From: Anastrepha obliqua | Lineage: Eukaryota > Arthropoda > Insecta > Diptera > Tephritidae | Reading direction: 5' to 3' | Assembly (NCBI RefSeq): GCF_027943255.1 | Contig: NW_026562179.1 | Coordinates: 6,078,501-6,142,500, forward strand | Length of the DNA: 64,000 nt | Shown here: in pieces, positions 52,319 to 62,727 of the stretch | Layout of the letters: the number at the start of each line of letters is the position of its first letter | How positions within the stretch are numbered: position 1 is the first letter of the stretch | Notes under the pieces: model-generated | The model's input: only the letters and a program-made list of their open reading frames with translations | The model's database searches: none | Told to the model about the DNA's origin: nothing | Program-made: the position numbers and the translations under genes

Positions 52319-53617
52319 CTAGCTTTAACCCGCGGCCCCGCTCGCGTAGGAGTAGTTTTGAGGGATTTAGGATAAGTATATAAAAGAATTACAAACAATA
52401 ATTTCATAGAAAATATGAAATGCCTCGTTGAATAAAATCAAAACAACCAATCAAAAAAATATCAAGCAAAATTATTTTTATTCATTTTCTATCTCAAACC
52501 GTTTTTGAACTTTGCATTTGGGTCATAGTTGAACAGCTTATGGGGATTATGAAGTCTAGAGTGTGCTACAAATAGTGAGAAATAGGAAAAACCAGATTTA
52601 ACCCGCGGCCCCGCTCGCGTAGAAGTAGTTTTGAGGGATTTAGGATATGTATATAAAAGAATTACAAACAATAATTTCATAGGAAATAATTTTTTATTAA
52701 TAATCATAATATTACTATATACGGCATCCGTTGCTATGCCTCGTTGAATAAAATAAAACAACCAATCAGAAAAATATTAAGCAAAATTATTTTTATTCAT
52801 TTTCTATCTCAAACCGTTTTTGAACTTTGCATTTGGGTCATAGTTGAACATCTTATGGGTATTATGAAGTCTAGAGTGTGCTACAAATAGTAGGAAATAG
52901 GAAAAACCAGATTTAACCCGCGGCCCCGCTCGCGTAGGAGTAGTTTTGAGGGATTTAGGATAAGTATATAAAAGAATTACAAACAATAATTTCATAGAAA
53001 ATATGAAATGCCTCGTTGAATAAAATCAAAACAACCAATCAAAAAAATATCAAGCAAAACTCTTTTTATTAATTTTCTATCTCAAACCGTTTTTGAACTT
53101 TGCATTTGGGTCATAGTTGAACAGCTTATGCGGATTATGAAGTCTAGAGTGTGCTACAAATAGTGGGAAATAGGAAAAACCAGATTTAACCCGCGGCCCC
53201 GCTCGCATAGAAGTAGTTTTGAGGGATTTAGGATATGTATATAAAAGAATTACAAACAATAATTTCATAGAAAATAATTTTTTATTAATAATCATAATAT
53301 TACTATATACGGCATCCGTTGCTATGCCTCGTTGAATAAAATAAAACAACCAATCAGAAAAATATTAAGCAAAATTATTTTTATTCATTTTCTATCTCAA
53401 ACCGTTTTTGAACTTTGCATTTGGGTCATAGTTGAACATCTTATGCGGATTATGAAGTCTAGAGTGTGCTATAAATAGTGGGAAATGGGAAAAACTAAGA
53501 TTGTTTAGATTAAATTTAAGCAAATATTCGATTATTAGTGACGAATGAGAGTGGTGGTGAGGCGTGGGGGCTGTGGGAAGGGTGTTCCATCATAAAAACA
53601 TGTCTATAACCTTCATT
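52319..53617 (-). mobile_element. Helitron with 3' half repeated four times, array A (5'-truncated)
   Basis: On the minus strand it ends with CTAG at 52322-52319. The word AACCCGCGGCCCC starts units at 52327, 52600, 52915 and 53188, giving periods of 273, 315 and 273, then a last unit that runs on into the Helitron 5' part. Units are of two kinds: short (with a direct join ATATGAAATGCCTCG) and long (with 42 extra bases). Order here is short, long, short, long. Internal units end ..TTAAATCTGG and lack CTAG. The apparent 63-90 codon frames within each unit are not recognised as protein. The 5' end is missing after 53617. Confidence 0.85.
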
Positions 53618-53960
53618 TATTCCATAGACTAACAGAATCAGTTACTTGACAAAACACTACTATGACGGCAAATAAATATCTTAATAATGTAGCTGAACTA
53701 CAAACAGCTGCTCCTGATAATTTATTTTCCCAGTGAGAATCGTCTTCCAAGAGCCCCATAGCTTTGCATGCTGCTTGATAAGTATTGTAAACAACACCTT
53801 TTAAAGTGCTTAGGTGAGCAAAGGATGTCGGGCCTTTTATAATATGAAGTAACATTCTCAGATAAAAGCATTCGCTGTTGTTGGGATGAATCACAATCGA
53901 GCGATTCGTAAATACATACATACATACGTCACCATACGATGTAATTCAACATTAATGAGG
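53613..53960 (-). pseudogene. Helitron helicase fragment
   Basis: The 102-codon minus frame reads RSIVIHPNNSECFYLRMLLH, IIKGPTSFAHLSTLKGVVYN, AACKAMGLLEDDSHWENKLS and FAVIVVFCQVTDSVSLWNK. This wording is the segment just before the helicase domain of Helitron RepHel proteins (usually ..NECFYLRLLL..GPTSF..L..). It directly adjoins the truncated Helitron array, so an autonomous Helitron once contributed here. It ends at 53613 at the junction. The rest of the protein is not present. Confidence 0.75.
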
Positions 53961-54399
53961 TGTGGTGAGATTATCGCTTAACGCCTGTTGCTTCATTCGG
54001 TTGACAGCGAACAAACACACAAACAGCTTTTTTTGGAAAAAGAGCTGCTTTTGTTTAAACAATTTTGCTTAAGTAACAAATAAATCAATTTTTTTTTATG
54101 CAGAACGAAAGTAAATATTTCAAAGTTAAACTTCAAGATAGTTTCATTTTAATTGGTTGATTCGTTTATGATTTATGGCCGTGAAAACAAAAAAGTTATG
54201 TGTTTTTGCCACATTTTTACCGATTGCCACGCCCCCTTTGTATATTTCTTCACATTATCTTGATATAAACCTTCCTCTTCAATCAATCTATCTATAAAAA
54301 AAAACCGCATCAAAATCCGTTGCGTAGTTTTAAAGATTTAAGCATTTAAGGGGACATAGGGACAGAAAAAGCGACTTTGTTTTATAATATGTAGTAATA
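53961..54399. other. unassigned repeat-like spacer
   Basis: No gene. A short word near 54305-54360 (CAAAATCCGTTGCGTAGTTT, then GGGACATAGGGACAG) resembles 3' regions of common insect transposons, but I cannot assign the family. Confidence 0.4.
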
Positions 54400-54796
54400 A
54401 GTGTTAGCAACGTGTGTGTATGTTACACAGTTTTAATAATTATTAAAATACATGTGATAAGTGCACTTATTATATCAAAATTTGGTGAAGGTAAAAGACA
54501 AATTTTATTAACAAATAACTTAAAAACTAAATAAGCCAAATAAGCACTAAATCAACATCTCCTGTGAATTTCATTGATTTTATTGGAAAATTCGTAATAT
54601 TTCTCAAAACAAGACAACACTATACTCTTTTCAATTCGTATGAATAGTTATTCTCGTTTAAAATTGAATCTGATCATATTTGTAAATGAACTTGCATTTA
54701 ATTTTCATGGAAATATTTCGAATATAAGTATGAAAATAAGAAAAAACACGGCTGGGATTCGCAATAATGTATATTAAGCAATTTTTGGCAGATTTA

Positions 54797-55010
54797 CGGC
54801 GGCCGCCGTAGCCGAATGTTCGAATAGTTCGAATCTCGATGGAACTCCAAAATTGAGAAAAACATTTTTCTAATAGCGGTCGCCCCTCGGCAGTCAATGG
54901 CAAACCTCCGAGTGTATTTCTGCCATGAAAATGCTCCTCATAAAAATATCTGCCGTTCGGAGTCGGCTTAAAACTGTAGGTCCCTCCATTTGTGGAATAA
55001 CATCAAGTAT
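54797..55010 (+). mobile_element. tRNA-derived SINE, copy 3 (deleted head, 3'-truncated)
   Basis: It begins GGCGGCCGCCGTAGCCGAATG (A box) and goes on within ten bases to AGTTCGAATCTCGATGG (B box), so most of the sequence between the boxes is deleted. The body CGGTCGCCCCTCGGCAGTC and AGGTCCCTCCATTTGTGG matches copy 2. It ends after AACATCAAG, about 40 bases short of the end of copy 2, in a TA repeat. Confidence 0.8.
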
Positions 55011-55348
55011 ATATATAATATAATGTCTTTATGAATGATACTTAGTGGAGATGTTAAGGAACAATCTTTGTAATTCCAAATTATTCGGGAAATAATTTCG
55101 TAATTCTTTGCCTTCAAAATGCCCTCGGTAACTTCACTATAATTTGCCACATTACACTATATATTTTATACACGCGTGTTTTTACTTATTTTTATCCTTA
55201 TATTCGAATTATTTTTATTAAAATCAAATGCAAATGCATTTGTCCATACAATCACTTTCCAAGATTAAGAACAAGATTGGAATGACAACAGTATGGTGTT
55301 ACCGGATGCCTTCAAATGAAAACAAAAATATAAACAAAAATTAAGTAT

Positions 55349-55702
55349 TTGAGTTTAGTGTTAATGATAGGGATGGGGGTTATTTTGCCTCTTTACTACA
55401 TACACGCATATGACGTTTTAATTTTGAGTTCAATGGTTTTAACACGGAAAGGAGTTCTACGCAAAACTACTGTGGATTGCGTAGCCGGAGTTGGACTGAT
55501 GAGGGTTATTGTTTTAAAGCGCGACCAAAGGCCGCCCACGCGAAAAAGAGTTCTACGCAAAAATACTGTGGATTGCGTAGCCGGAGTTGGACTGATGAGG
55601 GTTATTTATTTGAAAGGAAACGAGTTTTTTAATAAAGACAACTACGACCACCCTATTTGTTTTGCAGATAGTCGAGTTTTTGTGGAGAAAATCTGTTTAT
55701 AA
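55349..55702 (+). other. 117-codon open frame with internal duplication (function unknown)
   Basis: Counterpart of 51015-51272. The segment RVLRKTTVDCVAGVGLMRVI is followed 32 residues later by RVLRKNTVDCVAGVGLMRVI, the result of a 96-base tandem duplication that keeps frame. The DNA at 55521-55565 (GCGCGACC..GGCCGCC..GCG) matches, inverted, GC-rich words at 58745-58795 and 61262-61305, which argues that this is part of a repeat family rather than a gene. Confidence 0.3.
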
Positions 55703-56751
55703 AAAGCGTGAGGACCCATTTGTAAAACTGATCGAAGCAATACAATACACTTACTTATAAACTGTAATTTTTTGGCTTTTAATAACTTTTTTATTTTTAG
55801 CGATACGCTTAATATCATTGTTTTTAAGTTTAAATGAGTTTTAAGATGGGGATACCCTCTATCACCGCCCTTTTAACCTTTTTTTCAAAGCGATAGACGT
55901 TATACTAAATATTTCCCTTAAGCTTCGATGAGTTGTATGTTTTTATTTTCAAAAATATTTCTTAATTTTAAATTACAGCAAAAAATACTGCAGTTTTACA
56001 ATCAACCCTCCACTGAACATCTCTGCATACGAACTTCGTTTTTATTTCAGGTGTATGGCAACACCTACTTTTCGCTAAATTACAGAACTTTAACACTAAA
56101 TTCCTTATAAAGTATAAGCCTCCGGAGGGTGCGGTTTTCAGATTTAAGATGGGGATACATCCCTTTAACCCTCCCTTTTAACCTTTTTTTCAAAGCAATA
56201 GACATTATAGTAAATATTTCCTAAAACACGGATGTGGGTGCATATTTTTTGAATTTAAGTGAAGTTTAGAAAACTATATATGATAATATGCCTAACTATA
56301 GTGAAGTTCCCGAGGACAAATCATCCGGAGTAATTGGCAGATACAAAGGTTGTTCCTGAATCACTCCCTAACATCTCCAGCAAGTTTCATTAAATAAGTC
56401 ATTATACTTTGACTAAAATTGTAGATGTAACGTTTTATAAACCCGACCCTATTTGATTTCAAAGCTTGTAAAATTTACCAACAATTATATTTTATGATTT
56501 CAACAAGCAGAAGTGCTGCCAGACACCTTAAAAATACACAATACAAAACATCGTAGAAGATAATAAATGTATAAAATTAAAAAATTTTATAGTTCGGATC
56601 TACATTTATACATATAATAATAATAATACTTGATTTGTAGTAAAACATGTTTGTATGCATTTTCAGTTTATGGATTTGTACTTGATGGGTATATTTAGAT
56701 TTTTATTAAAAAATTGTTTAATACATATGTATGTATATATTATGATACATA

Positions 56752-58660
56752 CAGTCAGCGTCAAAATAAAGTGTACACCACATTTTGTTAAGGTTTGACT
56801 ATTTGTTTACTTATTTTATAATTTCAATTATTTGTTTATAAAAATACTAGCTTTAACCCGCGGCCCCGCTCGCGTAGGAGTAGTTTTGAGGGATTTAGGA
56901 TAAGTATATAAAAGAATTACAAACAATAATTTCATAGAAAATATGAAATGCCTCGTTGAATAAAATCAAAACAACAAATCAGAAAAATATTAAGCAAAAT
57001 TATTTTTATTCATTTTCTATCTCAAACCGTTTTTGAACTTTGCATTTGGGTCATAGTTGAACAGCTTATGCGGATTATGAAGTCTAGAGTGTGCTACAAA
57101 TAGTGGGAAATAGGAAAAACCAGATTTAACCCGCGGCCCCGCTCGCGTAGGAGTAGTTTTGAGGGATTTAGGATATGTATATAAAAGAATTACAAACAAT
57201 AATTTCATAGAAAATATGAAATGCCTCGTTGAATAAAATCAAAACAACCAATCAAAAAAATATCAAGCAAAATTATTTTTATTCATTTTCTATCTCAAAC
57301 CGTTTTTGAACTTTGCATTTGGGTCATAGTTGAACAGCTTATGGGGATTATGAAGTCTAGAGTGTGCTATAAATAGTGGGAAATAGGAAAAACCAAGATT
57401 TAACCCGCGGCCCCGCTCGCGTAGAAGTAGTTTTGAGGGATTTAAGATACGTATATAAAAGAATTACAAACAATAATTTCATAGAAAATAATTTTTTATT
57501 AATAATCATAATATTGCAATATACGGCATCCGTTGCTATGCCTCGTTGAATAAAATAAAACAACCAATCAGAAAAATATTAAGCAAAATTATTTTTATTC
57601 ATTTTCTATCTCAAACCGTTTTTGAACTTTGCATTTGGGTCATAGTTGAACAGCTTACGGGGATTATGAAGTCTAGAGTGTGCTATAAATAGTGGGAAAT
57701 AGGAAAAACCTAGATTTAACCCGCGGCCCCGCTCGCGTAGAAGTAGTTTTGAGGGATTTAGGATACGTATATAAAAGAATTACAAACAATAATTTCATAG
57801 AAAATAATTTTTTATTAATAATCATAATATTACTATATACGGCATCCGTTGCTATGCCTCGTTGAATAAAATAAAACAACCAATCAGAAAAATATCAAGC
57901 AAAATTATTTTTATTCATTTTCTATCTCAAACCGTTTTTGAACTTTGAATTTGGGTCATAGTTGAACATCTTATGCGGATTATGAAGTCTAGAGTGTGCT
58001 ATAAATAGTGGGAAATGGGAAAAACTAAGATTGTTTAGATTAAATTTAAGCAAATATTCGATTATTAGTGACGAATGAGAGTGGTGGTGAGGCGTGGGGG
58101 CTGTGGGAAGGGTGTTCCATCATAAAAACATGTCTATAACCTTCATTGGGTGAAAATATGAATGTATAAAAATTTTTACGTCATTTGGTGTTGTCGTTTC
58201 GTAGTGATGCGCGAACGTATAGACATTCACCTTTATAGTATAGATGGTTCGTACTAAAGTAAAATTCATATAAACTAAGGTTTCAAACTTAACACAATAT
58301 TTTTAAAAATTCTGCAAATGTTCAGCAAAATTTCAAAATTTTTACTAGGAATTTATAGAAAAATTTAAGGTACGCAGTTTTGTAGATTATTGAATTTTTG
58401 GTATAATGAATTGCAAGTTTTGAGTACATTCAAAATTACACTGATTTTTGACAATTTTTTTAGGAAGCGGTCTTGCACATTTTCTCTATTCGACACAATT
58501 TTGTTATATGAAAAAAAACTCAATCTATACCGTAGCAGAAAAAATTGTCAAAAATCAACGCACGAACCATATTTTTATAAACAAATAATGGAAATTATAA
58601 AATAAGTAAACAAATAGTCAAATCTTAGCAATATGTGGTGTACACTTTACACGCTGACGG
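56752..58660. mobile_element. small DNA transposon with about 95-bp inverted ends, split by Helitron
   Basis: The left end (56752-56846, starting CAGTCAGCGTCAAAATAAAG) and right end (about 58566-58660, ending ACGCTGACGG) are inverted copies with scattered differences, sharing GTGTACACCACAT and AATAGTCAAA/TTTGACTATT words. TA precedes the left end. Without the Helitron the element is about 510 bp and has no transposase. The end wording resembles Tc1-like transposons; this is not tested. Confidence 0.65.
56847..58244 (-). mobile_element. Helitron with 3' half repeated four times, array B (both ends present)
   Basis: On the minus strand it runs from TCTATACTATAAAGGTGAAT at 58244 to CTAG at 56850-56847, with host A and T at the borders. 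Repeat units start at 56855, 57128, 57402 and 57718, periods 273, 274 and 316. Order of unit types is short, short, long, long, different from array A. The element is 1,398 bp against 498 bp for the single-unit relative at 49740, the difference being three extra units. It is inserted in the inverted end of a small DNA transposon. Confidence 0.9.
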
Positions 58661-59014
58661 TTTATGTACATTTTTTATTAAAAAAAAATAGCGCCGCGCA
58701 AGATATTATTATTTTAATCTTAATAAATATTAAATAATTATTTTTGCGTAAAACTCTTCTCTGCATAGATGGCTTTTGGCCGCGCTTCAAAAAAAAAACC
58801 TCATCAGTTCGCAATCAGCTACACTGTCGAAAGTATTAGGTGCGCAACTAAGTTCTCGCTGCTTTTTTGATGAAAATACAACTTTATTCAGAAAAAATGG
58901 TTACAAGTGAATCATTGAATGTATTACCCATCACTGGCTACTACTTTCTCCCATCTTTATGGTAGATCTCGTATACCGTCGCGGTAAAACTGTTCATCTT
59001 TTGAGGCTATCCAC

Positions 59015-59462
59015 TAAGGCGGGTCGATTTAAAAATCGCTCATTGCTCAGTGAAATTCGTATTCTAGGGATCAAAATAAAAAACTTTGCCGAAGGAACTA
59101 TACCTCTAAAACGAATTCTGATGTCACCCAATTTTGGTCGAACTTTTGGGTAGCTAAAATCAGCTAAATGGCTATGTTTTTTCTTTATTTTTATTTATTT
59201 ATAATAATATTTATTATTTATTTATAATAATATCAATTTTTTCTCTTAAGAAATTTATTTAGTCAGAATATATGTAAATGAAAAAATTAATTTAAGTGAG
59301 TTATAGAAAAGAAACTAGAAAGTTCGATCCAAATTATGGGACATCAGAACTCGTTTTAGAGGTATAGTTCCTTCGGCAAAGTTTCTTATTTTGATCCATA
59401 GAATATGATTTTCACAGAGCAATGGGCGATTTGTTTGCCTCCCCACAAATCGACCCGGCCTA
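59015..59462. mobile_element. 448-bp MITE with long inverted ends and 8-bp target duplication
   Basis: TAAGGCGGGTCGATTT at the left and, on the other strand, TAGGCCGGGTCGATTT at the right lead into inverted arms of about 115 bases that share CAAAATAA.AAACTTTGCC and AACTATACCTCTAAAACG. CTATCCAC flanks both sides (59007-59014 and 59463-59470). An 8-bp duplication and the YARNG-like start fit hAT-type elements; P-type is also possible. It encodes nothing and lies inside mariner 2. Confidence 0.85.
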
Positions 59463-60380
59463 CTATCCACGTATCAAGCCATTGTTCGATCGGAACAGGT
59501 GATAATCGGACGGCGCAATATCTGGAGAATATGGCTGGATTTCCCATTTCAGTGTTTCCAGGTAGGTTTTATTGGGTTTGGCAACGTGAGGCCGAGAGTT
59601 GTCATGCTGTATAATCACTTTTTCATGCCTGTCCACGTATTGCGGCCGCTTCTTGCGCAGGGCGGTTGTCGTTGTTGTTGTAGCGGTAAAGAAGCCCGGT
59701 GAGTGTATAGTAGTAGTAATACCGATAGGTTTTAACGGGTTTGGCAACGTGAAGCCGAGAGTTGTCATGCTGTATAATCACTTTTTCATACCTCTCCGTG
59801 TATTGCGGCCGCTTCTTGCGCAATGCTGTTGTTGTTGTTGTTGTATCAGTAAGAGAAGCCTGGTCAGTGTAGAGTAGTAGCAGTATAGGTCGTCTTCGTC
59901 GGAATCATCTAAAGGTAGGCCCAGGAAACATGCTGTTTTGACATGTTGGGTCCAGAGGGAGAGGGGTGTTAGATGAGAAAGTTTTAAAGGGCATGTGAAT
60001 AGGTGGTTAGTGTCGTACAGGGTGCCTTCACATGTCGGCCATAAGTTTGGCAGCCGGTTCTAAGTTACCGGAATTACTCAGGTTTTTCCCGACCAAGGGA
60101 TGCCGGACCAGTAAACTAGCCCTGTCTAGTGAACAGCCCATCATGCTTCGTGCAGTGCTCGGCTTAATCGCATCAATTGAAGTCGATACCGATCCCCAGT
60201 GTTGGTTTCGCTTGGTTTTAACAGTTCATAATAGATAACACCAACTTGGTCCCACCAAATACATAGCATAACTTTCGTAGCGTGAATATTCGACCGAGGC
60301 GACAACGTAGAAGCATGACCCGGCAGTCCCCATGACTTTCTTTTCTTGGATTGCTGGAATGGAACCATTTTTCATCACCC
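59463..60380 (-). pseudogene. mariner 2 transposase, catalytic half, with internal duplication
   Basis: Frame 59463-59768 has YVDRHEKVIIQHDNSRPHVA and YSPDIAPSDYHLFRS, carrying the second and third catalytic Asp. The segment 59566-59729 is repeated at 59730-59885, including both transposase wording and a (GTT)n run derived from a LINE tail, so the tandem duplication came after a LINE insertion. Upstream, frame 60141-60368 has YYELLKPSETNTGDRYRLQL. The first catalytic Asp region is around 60370-60390 (TGDE-like, in HPSRCN-reading broken frame). Confidence 0.7.
59886..60143 (-). mobile_element. Ingi/jockey-like 3' end joined to an inverted 5' leader piece
   Basis: 59886-60050 matches the 3' UTR and C-terminus of LINE K on the minus strand (AGGCCCAGGAAAC, AGGGTGCCTTCACATG). 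60051-60143 matches, on the plus strand, the leader at 61760-61860 (GGTTTTTCCCGACCAAGGG, CTAGTGAACAG). The two pieces of one family thus lie in opposite orientation within mariner 2. Confidence 0.65.
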
Positions 60381-60641
60381 GTCACGATGCAATGGAGTAA
60401 ACCCTTCCTTTTTTGCTGCTGGAGCTGTTGTTCACAGGCGAAAAAACGACGTTCAACATCCCTTGGTTTTAATTCATGGGTTCCTTATGAAGTCCTCTAT
60501 TTCTGAGTAATTCCCAAAGCTCGCAATTGCTTGGAAATGGATTGGCGGGTAACTCCTAATACTGAAGCAAGCTCTTCTTGCGTTTGACACGGATCCTAAT
60601 TGAGCAAAGCCTCCAATTCAGCCGAAGGCTTTTGGCCTCCC

Positions 60642-60963
60642 TTTTGTTGTTGTTGTAGCAGTAACTTTGCCCTTCAGTGTAGTGTAATCACCGGCCGTTT
60701 TCGTCTAGCTCATCTAACGGTAGGCCTACGAAACTAGCTGTTTCGATGGGTTGGGTCCAGAAGGAGATGGGTGTTAGATGAGTGGGTTTGATGGGGCATG
60801 TGAAAAGGTGGTTAGTATCGTGCGGGGTGCCTTCACATGCTGGACATATATTTAGTATGTCGATGTATGTCGATTCTGGATAAGTAGAAGTTTAATCTGC
60901 TACAGTATCTAAAACGTAATTGTGCCAAGGTTACGCAGGACTCTCGGGAAAGTTGGAGCAGCA
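60642..60963 (-). mobile_element. Ingi/jockey-like LINE 3' end
   Basis: A (GTT)n run at 60645-60657 (complement of a CAA tail) is followed by 3' UTR and C-terminal coding sequence, with FRYCSRLNFYLSRID in minus frame 60833-61114. The block ends at about 60963, where mariner N-terminal sequence resumes. A 5'-truncated insertion of about 320 bases. Confidence 0.8.
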
Positions 60964-61256
60964 GGTCTATAAACTTTTTGTAGTTCTGTAGTTCTCGATG
61001 CGCTTCAACCGCCGTTTTTTTCGAATGAAAGAGGGAAATCAACACTTCCGGCAAATGACGATTATTCGGCACAAAATCATACATTTTCACAAAACCAAAA
61101 GTAGATGATACCAAAACAAAATCACTAATGTGTCGAAACAGTTTTTTACCATATGTCTAAGCTTGGTTTATGACGTTTAGGTTATGTTAGAATCGACTAG
61201 CAAACACTGCTGGCGACATCTATTGACAGACAGCGGGAACTTAGTTGCGCACCTAA

Positions 61257-61597
61257 TATTTTTACATAAAACGTCTTTCTGCGTAGGCGGCCTTCGGCCG
61301 CGCTTCAAAAAATAGCCATCATTCGTCGGCAGTATTTTCACAGTATTTTTGCGTGAATTTGAATTGTAGCTGTTTTTCTAAAATGGAGCTAATGTTGTAT
61401 TTATATATTGTTACGAATTTTCTTACGTTAAAATTCAAATGAATATCTTACAATAACTCCTCTGATCACTAGGTTGTCAAACAAAGGACACAAATTAATG
61501 CAACACACTTGCTTTACTTTAGTTCCAACATTTTACTTTACATGTACTTGTCCAATTTAAGAGTGAATCACTCTATTACTTTTTGTTTACTCGCTTA
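61257..61597. other. spacer with possible gypsy LTR fragment
   Basis: 61262-61305 is a GC-rich word (GGCGGCCTTCGGCCGCGC) shared with 58745-58795. TGTTACGAATTTTCTTACG at 61407 resembles the start of some insect gypsy LTRs, and the stretch to about 61597 ends in ACAGG. Without a partner LTR this remains a guess. No coding sequence. Confidence 0.3.
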
Positions 61598-61870
61598 CAG
61601 GTTGCACTTATTGCACCTAACCAAGGTGGAGTTCGGGCGGAGTCGTTTATGGCATACGCAGCAATAGAATACCTCTGGCCCAGGGTTGGATTCAATACCA
61701 GCCCTGAGGAGAAGTATTTGGAGCAAGGTTGCTGCGACGTAAGGGGTAGGGTGATACACTGTTCACTAGACAGGGCTAGTTTACTGTGGCGGCAGCCCTT
61801 GGTCGGGAAAAACCCGAGTCATTCCCGTAACGTAGAACCGACTGCCATGGGAATGCCCTCTTGGTTTGGT
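61598..61870 (-). mobile_element. 5' leader and first zinc finger of Ingi/jockey-like LINE
   Basis: On the minus strand, about 200 bases of leader (CGGTTCTACGTTACGGGAAT, GGTTTTTCCCGACCAAGGG) are followed by YCCVCHKRLRPNSTLVRCNK, the first finger that is only partly present in LINE D at 18262-18200. The fragment is cut at 61598. It shows what the native 5' end of the family looks like. Confidence 0.7.
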
Positions 61871-61913
61871 AGAGCGTACCCAGTAAAACCGTCTCTTAAT
61901 TTTCTTCAACGTT

Positions 61914-62174
61914 TCAGTAACCTCCACCTGCCCTAATGCGGAATCCCTCTAACACAGATGCAAGTCTGGGTTTAGGAACTATAATCAGATCACGGGAATG
62001 GTTTCCATCTTCACTTTCCCTAACGCGATGCCGAACTCCATCAATTATCTTAAGACTAGTCCACTGAACCCAATACGCCTTAGAAACAGTTCTTTCTCTC
62101 GCAGTCTCTTTTTTAGAAGGTCTCTCTCCAGCGTCTTTCTCTTCCATGATCATTTTGAGGTTAGAATCATTCAA
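61914..62174 (-). pseudogene. gypsy Pol fragment (before integrase)
   Basis: The 86-codon frame reads AYWVQWTSLKIIDGVRHRVR and HSRDLIIVPKPRLASVLEGF, which resembles the segment between RNase H and the integrase zinc-binding domain of gypsy elements (usually a VQW.SL...GVL.R.WES block, then LVVP). It is a different lineage from the element at 33170. No other domain of it is visible nearby. Confidence 0.6.
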
Positions 62175-62309
62175 TGGATTTCTTTTTATTGCACTTGGTT
62201 GCTACTCATCATCAGGTTGCACGTGCATTACTATGATATTAACTATCTTTTCAGATATCTCGATTTTGAAACAATCCTTACACTTGATTATAATTGTAAT
62301 TTCTTTTCT

Positions 62310-62570
62310 AGCTTTGTTGCTATTTCTTCAATTCGTAGTAGGATTAATTTTCTACATTTCATAATTTTTTGTGTGCTACAATTTGCTACACATACAGTTC
62401 AAATGGCTTTCAAAACTCAATTTTCTATCTATAACCATCTCTAGGTACTTAGTTTTATTAACTTTTTCTATTGCTTCATTATCTATAATTATATCTTCAT
62501 TAGACTATACATTTATTATAATAGCCTTAGTTGCTAACATTAAGTTTTAATTCGTCCATTTTTAAATACT
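62310..62570 (-). pseudogene. LINE RT thumb fragment, unclassified
   Basis: In shifting minus frames: ELKLNVSN, NKCIV, IIDNEAIEKVNKTKYLEMV and IDRKLSFESHLNCM, the wording of the strand after YADD and the thumb in jockey/R2-like RTs. Stops are frequent. The clade cannot be given. 62175-62310 and 62570-62727 show nothing further. Confidence 0.45.
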
Positions 62571-62727
62571 TATATGTGTTTTTTAAATTAGATAGATGAT
62601 ATACTTGAGCCTGAGCTTGTCTTCGATTGGCTACCTGGCATTCTATATACAACTGCTCTTCAACACCAACCCGATGGGCTTTGTGAACTGGCTTGCTTTA
62701 TCCTGGGCCAGTGCAAAAGTGCAAAAG

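Larger units (their letters stand above)
50490..53617. repeat. segmental duplication, copy A
   Basis: This block corresponds to copy B at about 54400-58100. Shared parts in the same order: 50490-50600 with 54397-54510, 50835-51300 with 55170-55740, 51395-52318 with 55930-56846, and the Helitron that follows. Between 51560 and 51930 the two copies differ at only about one base in 370, whereas other parts are more diverged or rearranged. Copy A breaks off at 53617 inside its Helitron. No host gene is recognisable in it. Confidence 0.75.
54400..56846. repeat. segmental duplication, copy B
   Basis: Second copy of the block at 50490-52318, with a SINE at 54797-55010, an inverted short copy of the 55170-55250 segment at 54655-54750, a 96-base tandem duplication at 55445-55606, and an extra partial copy of the AAGATGGGGATAC segment at 55850-55920. 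From 55930 to 56846 it follows copy A closely. It is followed by a complete Helitron array. Confidence 0.75.
58836..61256 (-). mobile_element. mariner element 2, split by three insertions
   Basis: The ends TTAGGTGCGCAACTAAGTTC (58836) and its complement (ending 61256) match at 25 of 26 bases, with TA at 58834-58835 and 61257-61258. Transposase words on the minus strand, in order: MYDFVPNNRHLPEVLISLFH (61085-61025), LLKPSETNTGDRYRLQLMRL (60240-60160) and VIIQHDNSRPHVAKPNKTYL with PYSPDIAPSDYHLFRS (59650-59480). Insertions are a MITE (59015-59462), Ingi-like sequence (about 59885-60143) and another Ingi-like 3' end (60642-60963). The total of 2,421 bp exceeds a mariner by these inserts. Confidence 0.85.

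Noticed and set aside
52489..57879. repeated 60-90 codon frames (..FYFIQRGIATDAVYSNIMII..) as a multigene family
   Set aside because: They occur once per unit of the Helitron tandem arrays and read through the non-coding terminal sequence; repetition comes from the DNA repeat.
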